Both the position numbers and the translations under genes were made by a program. From Chryseobacterium phocaeense (GTDB lineage Bacteria; Bacteroidota; Bacteroidia; Flavobacteriales; Weeksellaceae): 64,000 nucleotides of DNA. Position 1 is the stretch's first letter. Each line of letters opens with the position of its first letter. The notes below the pieces were generated by a model, which was not told where the DNA came from, made no database searches, and saw only the letters and a program-made list of their open reading frames with translations. The stretch covers positions 1,938,158 to 2,002,157 of the forward strand of contig NZ_LT827015.1 of the NCBI RefSeq assembly GCF_900169075.1, given 5' to 3'. Shown in pieces: positions 9,003 to 18,600 of the stretch.

Positions 9003-9006
9003 TCCT

Positions 9007-9585
9007 ATGGACGAAAGTTTAATTTTAAAAAATATATTCCGTCATATTACTCTCAACAAAGATGAAACCTCTTATTTCCTTTCATTGTTAAAAGAGAAAA
9101 CCATTCAAAAGAAGGAACTGATTCTTAAACAGCGGGATCTTTGCAGGGAAATCAATTTTGTACAGTCAGGTATTCTCAGAGCTTTTTATCTGGATCCGTC
9201 AGGAAAGGAGTCTACCATTATGTTTGCTGTTCCGGACTGGTGGATTACGGATATGTTTTGCTTTATTAATGAAAAACCTGCCATGCTGACGATTGAAGCG
9301 CTGGAAGAAAGTACTGTGCTTCAGTTACAGAAAAAAAGTCTGGATGAGCTTTATCGTAAAGTCCCAAAATTTGAAAGATTCTTCAGGATCATGATGCAGA
9401 ATGCTTATATAAGGGAGCAGCTCAGAACCATCGAAAATCTTTCGCTGACAGCCGAAGAACGCTATGATGCATTTCTCCGAAAATATCCACTGGCTGCAGA
9501 ACGGGTCACACAGAAACAGATTGCTTCTTATCTTGGAATTACCCCTGAGTTTTTAAGCAGCATCAAAACGAATAAACAAAAATAG
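9007..9585 (+). CDS. Crp/Fnr-family transcriptional regulator
   Basis: 192 residues: an N-terminal cyclic-nucleotide-binding-type beta barrel (about 15-120, including VQSGILRAFYLDPSGKEST and the MFAVPDWWI segment) and a C-terminal HTH (ERVTQKQIASYLGITPEFLS, about 160-185). The cAMP-contact Arg-Ser pair of true CRP is not evident, and there is no Fnr cysteine cluster. Short Crp-like regulators of this type are common in Bacteroidota and often adjoin the gene they control, here perhaps the TIGR01777 gene 4 bp upstream. Confidence 0.88.
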   Translation: MDESLILKNIFRHITLNKDETSYFLSLLKEKTIQKKELILKQRDLCREINFVQSGILRAFYLDPSGKESTIMFAVPDWWITDMFCFINEKPAMLTIEALEESTVLQLQKKSLDELYRKVPKFERFFRIMMQNAYIREQLRTIENLSLTAEERYDAFLRKYPLAAERVTQKQIASYLGITPEFLSSIKTNKQK

Positions 9586-9649
9586 GAGTACTCTTAAACT
9601 ATCTTATTTTTTTAAGAAATATAATTCCATTATTTTACTCAAAAAAATT

Positions 9650-10003
9650 ATGCTTATACTAATTGCAGGCCCTTACAGAAGCGGCACCAATGATGATCCG
9701 GTACTGATCCGTCAGAATCTGGATAAACTGGAAGCGGCGGCTCTTCCTGTTTTCAGAAAAGGTCATATTCCTGTTATTGGAGAATGGCTGGCACTCCCTC
9801 TAATCCATCTTGCAGGTTCTACCCGGATCGGGGACGAGGCATGGCAGGAAATACAATACCCAATCGCCCACCGCATTCTGGAAAAATGTGATGCCGTCCT
9901 CAGAATTGAAGGCGCTTCAAAAGGTGCGGATGAAGACGTAAGAATAGCCCGGGAGCGTGGCTTAACCATATACTATAACATTGAAGATATTCCCAATGCA
10001 TAA
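9650..10003 (+). CDS. DUF4406-like protein (nucleoside deoxyribosyltransferase-like fold)
   Basis: 117 residues beginning MLILIAGPYRSGTNDDP, the IAGPY opening found in nucleoside 2-deoxyribosyltransferase-like and DUF4406 proteins. Later segments EKCDAVLRIEGASKGADEDV and ARERGLTIYYNIEDIP also fit, with the D/E pair typical of the active site. It may act on a nucleoside or nucleotide. Its last 8 bp overlap the preferred start of nudK, another nucleotide-processing gene, so the two are probably coupled. No biochemical role is known to me. Confidence 0.7.
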   Translation: MLILIAGPYRSGTNDDPVLIRQNLDKLEAAALPVFRKGHIPVIGEWLALPLIHLAGSTRIGDEAWQEIQYPIAHRILEKCDAVLRIEGASKGADEDVRIARERGLTIYYNIEDIPNA

Positions 10004-10577
10004 TCCTGACATACAGATCATCGACACAGAAATCCTTTCTGATAACTGGTACACCCTGAAGAAAGTCACCTATCATCTTGAAAAGAAAGACGGAACCATA
10101 GAAACCCAAAGCAGAGAAGCTTACGACAGGGGAAATGGTGCCGTCATTATGCTTTACAACAAAGTTTCCGGTACTGTGATCCTGACCAGACAGTTCAGGC
10201 TTCCGACTTTCATCAATGGAAATTCAGCGGGAATGCTCATCGAAGCATGTGCCGGGCTTCTGGACCAAGACAACCCTGAAGACTGCATCAAAAGAGAAAC
10301 AGAAGAGGAAACCGGCTACAAAATCTCAAAAGTGGAGAAAATATTTGAAGCCTATATGTCACCGGGTTCCGTAACGGAGATTCTTCATTTTTTTATTGCA
10401 GAATATGCGCCTGATATGAAGATCAATAATGGCGGTGGGCTGGAAGAAGAGGGAGAAAATATTGAGGTTCTGGAACTTTCTTTTGATAAGACTCTGGATA
10501 TGGTGGATCATGGAGAAATTAAGGACGCCAAAACCATTATGCTGCTGCAGTATTTACGTCTTAAAAACATTTTATAG
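9996..10577 (+). CDS. nudK: GDP-mannose pyrophosphatase (Nudix)
   Basis: 193 residues from the ATG at 9996. The pattern ILSDNWYTLKKVTY, SREAYDRGNGAV, RQFRLPTFINGN and EACAGLLDQD follows E. coli NudK closely, with the Nudix box around residues 90-112 ending RETEEETGY, and YMSPGSVTEILHFFIAEY after it. The enzyme splits GDP-mannose to GMP and mannose 1-phosphate. One acidic residue of the box (E after LLDDD in E. coli) is Asn here; the catalytic RETEEE core is intact. An upstream ATG at 9981 is possible, but 9996 matches the family start and overlaps the preceding stop by only 8 bp. Confidence 0.88.
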   Translation: MHNPDIQIIDTEILSDNWYTLKKVTYHLEKKDGTIETQSREAYDRGNGAVIMLYNKVSGTVILTRQFRLPTFINGNSAGMLIEACAGLLDQDNPEDCIKRETEEETGYKISKVEKIFEAYMSPGSVTEILHFFIAEYAPDMKINNGGGLEEEGENIEVLELSFDKTLDMVDHGEIKDAKTIMLLQYLRLKNIL

Positions 10578-10707
10578 AAACCCATATGAAGCCGGAAATG
10601 AAGATAAGGTGATTAAAAATAATCAGGTGAAATATCTGTAGGGTAGTTTATTAAGATTATATCATTAAAAATACACTGACAAACTCTAATTCTTACATCA
10701 AAAGAAG

Positions 10708-10715
10708 TATTTTTG
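10708..10715 (+). promoter_or_regulatory. -7 promoter element before the secreted protein
   Basis: TATTTTTG matches TAnnTTTG and lies 39 bp before the ATG at 10755. Confidence 0.45.
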
Positions 10716-10754
10716 ACCTTAATTATTTAGACGAAAATCCAAATCATAAAATTC

Positions 10755-11507
10755 ATGAAGAAAATAATATTAATTCTTTCTATAGTTACCTCTGTAACAG
10801 TCTGGGGACAAAAAACGAACAATCTGGTGCAGTACAATTACCAGACTTTCAGTTGTGATAATAAAGGCTATTTTGATCCTAAGAAGTATAAAAAAGAAGA
10901 GATCGACGGTGTTTTTAAACTTCTGTATACCTACAGCGGCGTTCATTTCGACAATCATATGGTTTTTAACCTTTCCGATCTTGACAAGATCAGGAAAAAT
11001 AAAAATCAATACCTGCAGCAGCTGGACAAGCAGTACCAGGAAAAGAAAAAAGAGCTTTACAGCCTTAAAGTCATCAATCTTCCGGAATGGAAAAAGCTCC
11101 AGCAGGAAACCATTCAGGTTTTTGAAAACGAATATCAGCTGAAAAAAGAGGAACTTAATGCTTTTTCAGATCCTTCAACCCTGAGGAACAGTAAGTTTTA
11201 CAGTACCTGCAAGCAATATATTGATGCAGTAACTTCTCCCGACAAACAGAAAATGTATGATGCCTGGGAAAAGTTTGCACAGGAAAAGAGCAAAAAGAAT
11301 TCTGATCCGCAATCAATAATGACAAAGTTTAATGATCAGCTCAATGACCTTCAAAAAGATGATTATGCACTGATTGACCTTATTGGCTTAGGCTTTTATA
11401 ACTGTGCCAACGGAAGCTTCAGGCCGGATCCTAATAAGGAGCCTACGTTATATGAAAAATTTGATAAGATCTTTACGAAGCTGAAGCAGGAATGTGATGA
11501 GCCGTAA
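10755..11507 (+). CDS. Secreted protein of unknown function
   Basis: 250 residues. A clear signal peptide (MKKIILILSIVTSVTVWGQ) directs export. The mature part has a long charged helical stretch at about residues 80-135 (KQYQEKKKELYSLKV, EYQLKKEELNAF) that could form a coiled coil, and four scattered cysteines (about C35, C151, C217, C247) that may pair in the periplasm. I do not recognise a family. A TATTTTTG -7 box at 10708-10715 suggests its own promoter. No gene partner is evident. Confidence 0.8.
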   Translation: MKKIILILSIVTSVTVWGQKTNNLVQYNYQTFSCDNKGYFDPKKYKKEEIDGVFKLLYTYSGVHFDNHMVFNLSDLDKIRKNKNQYLQQLDKQYQEKKKELYSLKVINLPEWKKLQQETIQVFENEYQLKKEELNAFSDPSTLRNSKFYSTCKQYIDAVTSPDKQKMYDAWEKFAQEKSKKNSDPQSIMTKFNDQLNDLQKDDYALIDLIGLGFYNCANGSFRPDPNKEPTLYEKFDKIFTKLKQECDEP

Positions 11508-11660
11508 GATTGATTTAAAAATTAAGATTTAAGAATTTAAAGATTATAGAGACAGTATCCGGTTGGGTGCTGTTTTTTTTGTGAATAGTCCATCGAAATA
11601 GGGCAGAGAAATTAATATATATCGTATGAAATTTGTTGTAGTTTTGGCATTATCTTAATT

Positions 11661-12761
11661 ATGAAACTATTTTTACCGATGAAAAAATCGATCCTATGCC
11701 TGAGCGTTTGTCTTATGATGTCTTTTGCATCTGCACAAACAGAAAAAAAGCAAGGTGAGCAGCAACAGCATTCATCAAACGAGACCTCCAAGATTGATAA
11801 AGACAAGGCTTTTGAGCAGTGGATGAAGGAAAATAAAGTTCCGATGGTTGGTCTCAGCATTATTAAAAACGGAAAAACCGAAAAAGTAAAAATATACGGA
11901 GCGCTTCATGGAACAAGTCCCGCACCTGAAAACACTTTATTCAATGTCGCTTCACTCACAAAGCCTGTGACGGCTATCGTTGCTTTAAAACTGGTCAGTT
12001 CGGAAAAATGGAATCTTGATGAACCTCTCAGTAATTACTGGACGGATCCCGATGTTGCTCAGGATCCCCGAAATAAAAAACTGACCACAAGGCTTGTCCT
12101 CAGCCACCAGACTGGATTTCCCAACTGGCGATGGATGAATCCCGATAAAAAACTGAATTTCCAGTTTGATCCCGGAACAAAGTATCAGTATTCCGGAGAG
12201 GGTTTTGAGTACCTGAGAAAGGCTATGGAAAAAAAATTCAATACCACTCTGGACAAACTTGCAAAAGAACTTATATTTAAGCCGTTAAAAATGAAAGACA
12301 CGTCTTATCTCTGGGATGAGAAAAAGGATGCATTGCGATTTTCAGAAGGCTATGACAAAGAGGGAAAAATGTATTCGACCGTTAAAACATCTACAGCCAA
12401 TGCAGCCGACGACCTCATAACAACCGTGTCTGATTACAGCCGGTTTTTAATCAGTATAATGAATGGTGATGGACTTTCCAAACAGGTTTTTAATGAAATG
12501 AAAACCGGACAAGTAGTGACCAAAAAAAGAAAGTCTTTCGGGCTGGGATTCGAGATCTACGATTTAGGTGATGGCTAGATTGCCCTATCTCATGGTGGTG
12601 CCGATCAGGGCGTGCAGACCATCTTTTTTCTTCTTCCCAAAACAAAAGACGGAATTGTAATTTTCACGAATGTAGATGACGGATATAAGGTCTATGAAAA
12701 ACTTCTGACGGAGTATCTGGGAGACTATGGCAGGAAGGTGGTGGAGATTGAGACAATATAA
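11661..12761 (+). pseudogene. Serine hydrolase (beta-lactamase/class C-like) interrupted by an in-frame TAG
   Basis: From the ATG at 11661 the frame runs to TAG at 12576-12578 (305 residues), then continues unbroken in the same frame for another 60 codons to TAA at 12759-12761. The first part has a signal peptide and the SxxK motif (ASLTKP) and YSG motif of the class C/DD-peptidase superfamily. The third active-site motif, HGG in ALSHGGADQG, is only encoded after the TAG. The 305-residue product would therefore lack a catalytic element. The sequence after the stop (FFLLPKTKDGIVIFTNVDDG) is well preserved, so the mutation is recent, or a sequencing error, or read through. A TAGTTTTG -7 box lies at 11639-11646. 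Confidence 0.85.
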
Positions 12762-12826
12762 TTTTTCTTTTCAAAGCAGACAATATATTTTGTAACTTAG
12801 CTTTAACAAATCGTTTTTTATCCAGA

Positions 12827-12973
12827 ATGAAAACAGTTAAAAAATATTCATCTTTCAAACAACTTAAATCCAGTGAACACGAAGCTCTGGATAAAGATTC
12901 TGCGGATAAAAAACACAAAAAATTCGAAATATTTATCAAGTCTCTTCAACAGTCTTCCGATAAGAAAAAGTAA
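12827..12973 (+). CDS. Small basic protein upstream of a nucleotidyltransferase
   Basis: A 48-codon ORF, MKTVKKYSSFKQLKSSE onward and ending SLQQSSDKKK, lysine-rich and predicted helical. It ends 11 bp before the nucleotidyltransferase gene on the same strand. I infer it is real from this tight placement and its sensible composition. Similar small partners precede MNT-type nucleotidyltransferases in toxin-antitoxin-like pairs, so it may be an antitoxin or adaptor; nothing in its sequence proves that. Confidence 0.55.
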   Translation: MKTVKKYSSFKQLKSSEHEALDKDSADKKHKKFEIFIKSLQQSSDKKK

Positions 12974-12984
12974 TTAGTTTTTAT

Positions 12985-13485
12985 ATGGAAAATGATTTCA
13001 AAACCAGCCTGCTATCTATTTGTGAGCTTTTCGAAAAACATTCCATACAATATATGATTATAGGCGGTACTGCAGTAGCTTATTATGGATACTACAGACA
13101 ATCTACAAATATGGATGGCAGTATTTCCGAAAAGCCAGATATTGATATCTGGTACAATCCAAGCTATGAAAATTATTTCAGTATCATCAATGCCCTGGAA
13201 GATTTGGGAAAAGATGTTACAAAATACAGGTCAGAGAAAAATCCAAATCCAAAAAAATCTTACTTTAAACTGGAATTTGCTGATTTCACTCTAGATCTTC
13301 TTCCTGAAATCCGGTCCAAAACCAGCTATTCAATTGCAGACCTTAGAAAAAAAACGGTTCAGTCTGGTGGTGTAAATATGTATTTTATCAGCCTGAATGA
13401 TCTGATAGATGATAAAAGATCAAATGGAAGAAAAAAGGATATTGAAGATATTAATGAACTTAAAAATTTAAGTAATAATGATTAA
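12985..13485 (+). CDS. Nucleotidyltransferase (MNT/AbiEii-like)
   Basis: 166 residues with a minimal nucleotidyltransferase fold: IIGGTAVAYYGYYR (about 26-39), the two metal-binding aspartates in KPDIDIWY (D52, D54) and a third in FTLDLLPEI (D107). The C-terminal FISLNDLIDDKRSNGRKKDIEDI segment is typical of the AbiEii/MNT group, whose members add nucleotides to tRNA, proteins or antibiotics; some are toxins. It follows a 48-residue basic ORF by 11 bp and overlaps the next gene by 8 bp. The substrate is unknown. Confidence 0.8.
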   Translation: MENDFKTSLLSICELFEKHSIQYMIIGGTAVAYYGYYRQSTNMDGSISEKPDIDIWYNPSYENYFSIINALEDLGKDVTKYRSEKNPNPKKSYFKLEFADFTLDLLPEIRSKTSYSIADLRKKTVQSGGVNMYFISLNDLIDDKRSNGRKKDIEDINELKNLSNND

Positions 13486-14539
13486 ATCAATATTTTCTTT
13501 AATGAAAATACCTGCAATCCTATCTTTCGTACTTTTATTCTCTCTCTCATCGTGTAATTACAGCGAAAAGCAGCAGGACATCATTCAGAAGATCAGCAAA
13601 AAGGATACATCCAGATTTGACGAAAGCTTCAGAAAAAATCTATTGAATGAATTTTCTAAAACAGATATCATACGGCTTTCTTCTCATGAAAACGCAGAGG
13701 TTGCATTGTATTTTTTTCAGATCCTGCTGGAAAAATACCCTGAAGAATGTTTCGATGTCCTGATGAAAAACCTTGACAATAAGAAGACTTCCATCATCAG
13801 TACCAGCTATGATACCCTGAATGCAATGACGGTTCCTGAAGCTATGCTCTTCTGGGAAAGCAGAAAAAATATCTTTACTAAAGAACAGAAAAAAGAACTG
13901 TTTGAAGCCATTCTCACAGACATAGAACATAAAACACATCTTGACGGCTATGTTTTTATGTATATGCTTGATCATGAGAAAAACCCGGATCCAAAATATT
14001 ACTCCTCTGTCAGGAAAATGATCACAACGGGAGCCGATCATTATATGGGAGACTATACCCTCCTCAATTATTTTTCCAATTACAACAAACCGGAAGACAG
14101 CCTGATCATTAAAGATTTTCTGAAGAAAAATATTTTTGACAAAGGTTCTATTCATATGAATCTTACCGTAGAATACATCGGAAAACATCCGAAACCGTCT
14201 TATTTTCCAATTTTAAGAGAGTTCTATGACGAACGGATAAAGGGGAATACTTTCCGGGCAGATGACATTTTTTTCGAATTTGAAGACCTTACCAAAGCAA
14301 CAATCTGGTATAAAACGGAAGATGCCAAAAATCTGATGAAAGATATTGCCTATCGGACGAAATACACTTCCTCCGGAAATTATCTCGCGTCGAATGAGCA
14401 GATTTATTTCCTGCTCAAAAAATATGACAATGCGAATTATTTTAAAGAAGTCACTGATGATCTTGGCAGGAAAACTGATCCCGTTAAACTGGATTCCATA
14501 GAGGCATGGCATAAGCGATGGGACAGGCATATGGAATAA
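13478..14539 (+). CDS. Lipoprotein with HEAT-like helical repeats, unknown function
   Basis: 353 residues. A signal peptide ends in the lipobox SLSSC (Cys at about residue 26), so the protein should be lipid-anchored. The rest is mostly helical, with repeated pieces such as NAEVALYFFQILLEKYPEECFD... and NLDNKKTSIISTSYDTLN that suggest HEAT-type repeats, but no family is recognised. An internal ATG at 13502 gives a more standard signal peptide (MKIPAILSFVLLFSLSSC) and avoids the 8-bp overlap with the nucleotidyltransferase; it may be the true start. No tie in function to the nucleotidyltransferase is evident. Confidence 0.78.
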   Translation: MIKSIFSLMKIPAILSFVLLFSLSSCNYSEKQQDIIQKISKKDTSRFDESFRKNLLNEFSKTDIIRLSSHENAEVALYFFQILLEKYPEECFDVLMKNLDNKKTSIISTSYDTLNAMTVPEAMLFWESRKNIFTKEQKKELFEAILTDIEHKTHLDGYVFMYMLDHEKNPDPKYYSSVRKMITTGADHYMGDYTLLNYFSNYNKPEDSLIIKDFLKKNIFDKGSIHMNLTVEYIGKHPKPSYFPILREFYDERIKGNTFRADDIFFEFEDLTKATIWYKTEDAKNLMKDIAYRTKYTSSGNYLASNEQIYFLLKKYDNANYFKEVTDDLGRKTDPVKLDSIEAWHKRWDRHME

Positions 14540-14647
14540 AACATCTTATCACAAACAATAACAAGTAATTGGGTACTTCCTCTACCCCCTTCCAACTTCC
14601 AAATAAATTAATAATGAATAACTTATGATTTTATAAATTAAATTCCT

Positions 14648-14655
14648 TAATTTTG
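14648..14655 (+). promoter_or_regulatory. -7 promoter element before the J-domain gene
   Basis: TAATTTTG matches TAnnTTTG, 26 bp before the ATG at 14682. Confidence 0.5.
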
Positions 14656-14681
14656 CACCCCGAAATAAGGATTCTAGAGTT

Positions 14682-15128
14682 ATGAAAAAATTAGGCGAAT
14701 ACAGAAAGCTTCTTGAAGTTGATAAAACGGTTACTTTAAAGGAATTGAAAACCATTTATAGGAACACGATGAAAGACACACATCCTGATAAATTTATCAA
14801 TGATGAAGCCGGAAAACTTGAAGCAGAGGAAAAAAGCAAATCTGTGATTGAAGCCTATCATTTTCTGGTGAGCATCAATCCGGAGACACAGGAAAAATAC
14901 AAAGAGGAATATACTGAAACCATTACAAAATCCAATATTCAGGATTTTTATCTTGAAAAAGCGGTTTTGAAAATTCAGCACCTGAACGGAAATATGTACG
15001 AATACCTTGGTGTTCCAAGAAACACGTATATTAAAATGGTTAATTCGGATTCACCAAGCCGTTTTGCAAGAAGACATATCTACGGAAGTTTTATCTACAG
15101 AAAGGCCGGCGAGGCTATGGCGGATTAA
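14682..15128 (+). CDS. J-domain/KTSC-domain protein
   Basis: 148 residues. Residues 1-70 form a DnaJ-like J domain with the HPD tripeptide (THPDKF, about 35-40) that stimulates Hsp70 ATPase. Residues 90-145 form a KTSC domain (IQHLNGNMYEYLGVPRNTY, SRFARRHIYGSFIYR), a short fold related to the lysyl-tRNA-synthetase C-terminal region and thought to bind nucleic acid. The combination is recurrent in Bacteroidota, but its target is unknown. The gene has its own -7 box and terminator, so it is monocistronic. Confidence 0.88.
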   Translation: MKKLGEYRKLLEVDKTVTLKELKTIYRNTMKDTHPDKFINDEAGKLEAEEKSKSVIEAYHFLVSINPETQEKYKEEYTETITKSNIQDFYLEKAVLKIQHLNGNMYEYLGVPRNTYIKMVNSDSPSRFARRHIYGSFIYRKAGEAMAD

Positions 15129-15150
15129 TTTTTTCCATATAAAATACATG

Positions 15151-15184
15151 AAGGCTTTCAGATCAGTTCTGGAAGCCTTTTTTA
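15151..15184 (+). terminator. Terminator after the J-domain gene
   Basis: Stem AAGGCTTTCAG / CTGGAAGCCTT (one mismatch) around a short loop, followed by TTTTTATTTT. It lies 22 bp past the stop codon. Confidence 0.8.
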
Positions 15185-15185
15185 T

Positions 15186-15576
15186 TTTAGATTAAGAGAT
15201 TTGGGAATTGAGAGATTATGAAAATCCCGTTGAAGTTCTGTTCAATATTTAATAGAGAAAGATTATTTAAGCTTCTATTTTTAGAGTTGGAATATCGCAA
15301 GGACGCAAGATTTTTATTTATTTTATGTTGTTAAGGCGCAAGGATTTTATCTGCGATAAAATTGTATAATGCCGTCAATCCAATGATTGAAGTAACCGCA
15401 ATCAACTCATCTATCTTTGCTGAAAATCTTGATTTTCTCGCGCCTTAAAAACATTTTATTTTTAAACCTTGCGCCTTTGCGAATCCTAACAAAGAAACCG
15501 GATAATATTACCCTTAATCTCTCAATTTTTTAATTTTTTAATTTTTTAATTTTTAAATCTTTTAATCCCATCAATT
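15186..15576. repeat. Gene-free region with degenerate GCGCAAGG-type inverted repeats
   Basis: About 390 bp of non-coding DNA. Arm aaggcgcaagg (15333-15343) is the exact inverse complement of ccttgcgcctt (15467-15477), and gcgccttaa (15440-15448) is the complement of 15331-15339. Related words are cgcaaggacgcaag at 15296-15310 and cctttgcgaa at 15474-15483. The right end is a run of ttaatttttt units (15525-15560). No ORF is convincing. Words of this type are common between genes in flavobacteria. Confidence 0.6.
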
Positions 15577-15578
15577 AA

Positions 15579-15609
15579 AAAATCGCCCCAGAAATTCTGA
15601 GGCGATTTT
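15579..15609 (-). terminator. Terminator after the RND permease gene
   Basis: Nine-base-pair stem AAAATCGCC / GGCGATTTT with an inner CAG/CTG pair, 22 bp past the permease stop. Symmetric A/T flanks could serve either strand. Confidence 0.8.
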
Positions 15610-15631
15610 AGGCTAATTAAGGTTAAAATAT

Positions 15632-18600
15632 TTAGTCTACGTGCTTAGGAGTATATCCGTCTTCACTTAGTTCTTTGTGTACGTAATCTGCCTTCATTTC
15701 GGCGTCGTAATCTACTTTTTCATGTTTACCCATTCTGCGTAGAATAGAGTCAAACAGGGAATATACTACAGGTACGATAATCAGGGTCAGGAATAGAGAC
15801 GATGTTAAACCACCGATAACTACCCATGCAAGACCTTTGTTCATCTCGGCTCCGGCTCCTGTTGCCAATGCGATCGGTAACATACCGAAGATCATCGCAA
15901 TAGTGGTCATCAGGATCGGACGAAGACGTGCGTGGTTGGCCTGAATCAATGCATCATGTGTATTGGCACCGGCCTCTTTTCTGGCGTTCGTAAAGTCGAC
16001 GATCAGGATCGCGTTTTTCGCTACAAGACCAATCAACATGATCATCCCCAGCATCGTAAAGATGTTCAGTGAGTTTGCCGTCAAGGCCAGGATCACCATT
16101 ACCCCGATCATCGCCAGCGGAATGGAGAACAATACCACAAACGGATACACGAAACTGTCATACAGGGAAACCATTACCAGGTATACCAATACGATAGCCG
16201 CTAATAAAGCAATACCCAAAGTACCGAAACCTTCCTGCTGGTTTTCCATATCCCCGCTCCAGATGTAATCTACCCCTACAGGTTTGTTTTTACCGTCCAT
16301 GAACTGGTTGGCCCATTCATTGGCAACGTCCCCTACAGGTCTACCTACTGCTTTTGCTCTTACTTTTACAGAAGGAGATTTATCTCTACGTTCAAGCAAA
16401 CTCGGTCCCGAACCCATTTTTACATCTGCAAACTGGCTCAGACGAACCTGCTCACCCTGAGGATTGGTGAACATCAGGTTTTTCACATCATCAATGGATT
16501 GTCTGTTCGCATCACCGAAACGGATGTTGATATCATATTCGTACTCTCCTGCTCTGAATTTTCCGTCTGTATTTCCGTTGAATGCCGTCTGCATCGTTTG
16601 TCCTACACTTGAAAGATTCAGGCCTAGGGAAGCCATTTTATCTCTGTCGATATTCACCTGAACTTCAGGGTTACCTGTATCGGTAGATAATTCAGCATCT
16701 ACTGCTCCCGGAACTTTTTTCAGTAATTCAAGGATTCTTGTTGCTTCTTTTACCGCAGTTGCGTTATCCGGAGCGGTTACCACCATTTCAATCGGGGCAT
16801 TTTCTGCTCCCATAATACCGATTGGTGCTGTTTTAAACTCAACCCCTGTGAATTTCTCTTCCAAAGCTCTTTTTACTTTCGCAGCCTTGATGTTTGTACT
16901 TTCAGAACGCTCAGATTTATCTGTTAAATTTACCTGAACCTCCGACTGGTACGTAGTAGCCTGAGCTCCACCAAAACCTGTAGACTGCTGTCCTACGGTG
17001 GTGATAAGGTCCACAACATCTTTATCATTTCTTAAAAACTTCTCAACGTCTAAGGTAAGCTGGTTTGTTTTTTCAACGGTTGCATCTTTTGATAACTCCA
17101 TTTGAACAAGGAACTGTCCACGGTCAATCGGAGGGAAGAATTCTCCACCAATGAAACCGAACGCCACCAGCATGAATGAGCTGATCAGAACGATGAAGGT
17201 GATCACTACTGTAGAAATTCTTCTTAACGTAGTTTTCAGACACCATTCAAGGATTCCTGTAATCCAGTGTGTAAATCTGTCAATTAAACCTTCAAACCAA
17301 AGGATGAATTTCTGGAACCAGTTTTTACCTGTTAAATGCTCAAGCTTACCAAATCTTGATGACAACCAAGGAATAATGGTAAATGAAGCCAATAACGATA
17401 ACAGGGTTGCAATAACTACCGTGACGCAGAACTGTGCCAGGATATTGGCTACCAGACCGGAACTCATCGCAATCGGAAGGAATACCACCACAATTACCAG
17501 GGTAATGGCTGCTACGGTAAATCCAATCTCAGAAGCCCCGTCATAAGCTGCCCTGATCTTGCTTTTCCCCATCTCCATGTGACGGTAGATGTTTTCCAGT
17601 ACCACAATCGCGTCATCCACCAGGATACCTACCACGAGCGACAGCCCCAGTAAGCTCATCAGGTTCAGGGTATATCCCATTAAATTCATTCCGATGAACG
17701 TAGCCACCAGTGAAGCCGGGATAGAAACCATTACGATGAAGGCGTTTCTGATACTGTGAAGGAATAATAACATCACAATCGCCACGAGGATAATCGCTAA
17801 GAATAAGTCGAAAATAACGTGGTTCGCTGATTCAAGGGTAAAGTCTGTTGTATCGTTTACCACTTTTACTTTTACACCCTGTACTTTATAGGCAGCCTCT
17901 ACCGTTGCAATGGTTTTCTGAACACTTTCAGACACTGCTACTGCATTGGCATCCGACTGCTTTTTCACCTGCATCAAAATCGTAGGAAACTGATTGAATC
18001 TCGCTACTTTTTCAGCATCTTTCTGGGAATCGAAAACCGTGGCAATATCAGATAAGCGAACCTGAGCTCCGTTTTTATTGGAAACTACCAGGTTATTCAT
18101 TTCCTGAGTCGATTTATATTTTCCTGAAAGTCTGATGGTAGATTTTGTTGATCTGGTTTTCAAACTTCCGGTAGGGAAATCAAGGTTGGAAGAAAGAATC
18201 GCCTGCTGTACGTCTGCAATTGACAGTCCGTATCCCTGCAGTTTTTTCTCGTCCAGATTCACCTGGATCTCTCTTTCCTGTCCCCCTACAAGATCTACCT
18301 GAGCTACCCCGTTTACACGGGAGAAAATAGGTTCGATCTTTTTATCCAAAAGGTCATAAAGGTCTTTGCTGTTCAGTTTATCAGATGAAATACTCATCGT
18401 GATAATCGGTAAGTCATCCAGTGAGAATTTGTTCAGGGATGGTGCGTCCACATCATCCGGAAGGTCTGCAAGGATGGCATTTACTTTTCTCTGAGCATCA
18501 TTCAATGCATAATCCACATCGGCTCCGTCATTCAGCTGAACCATGATTACGGACAAACTTTCGTAAGAGGAAGATTCCACCTTCTTCACGTTTTCCAGGG

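Noticed and set aside
13640..14188. 182-residue frame antisense to the lipoprotein gene
   Set aside because: Phe- and Ile-rich shadow of an AT-rich gene, with no domain or promoter.
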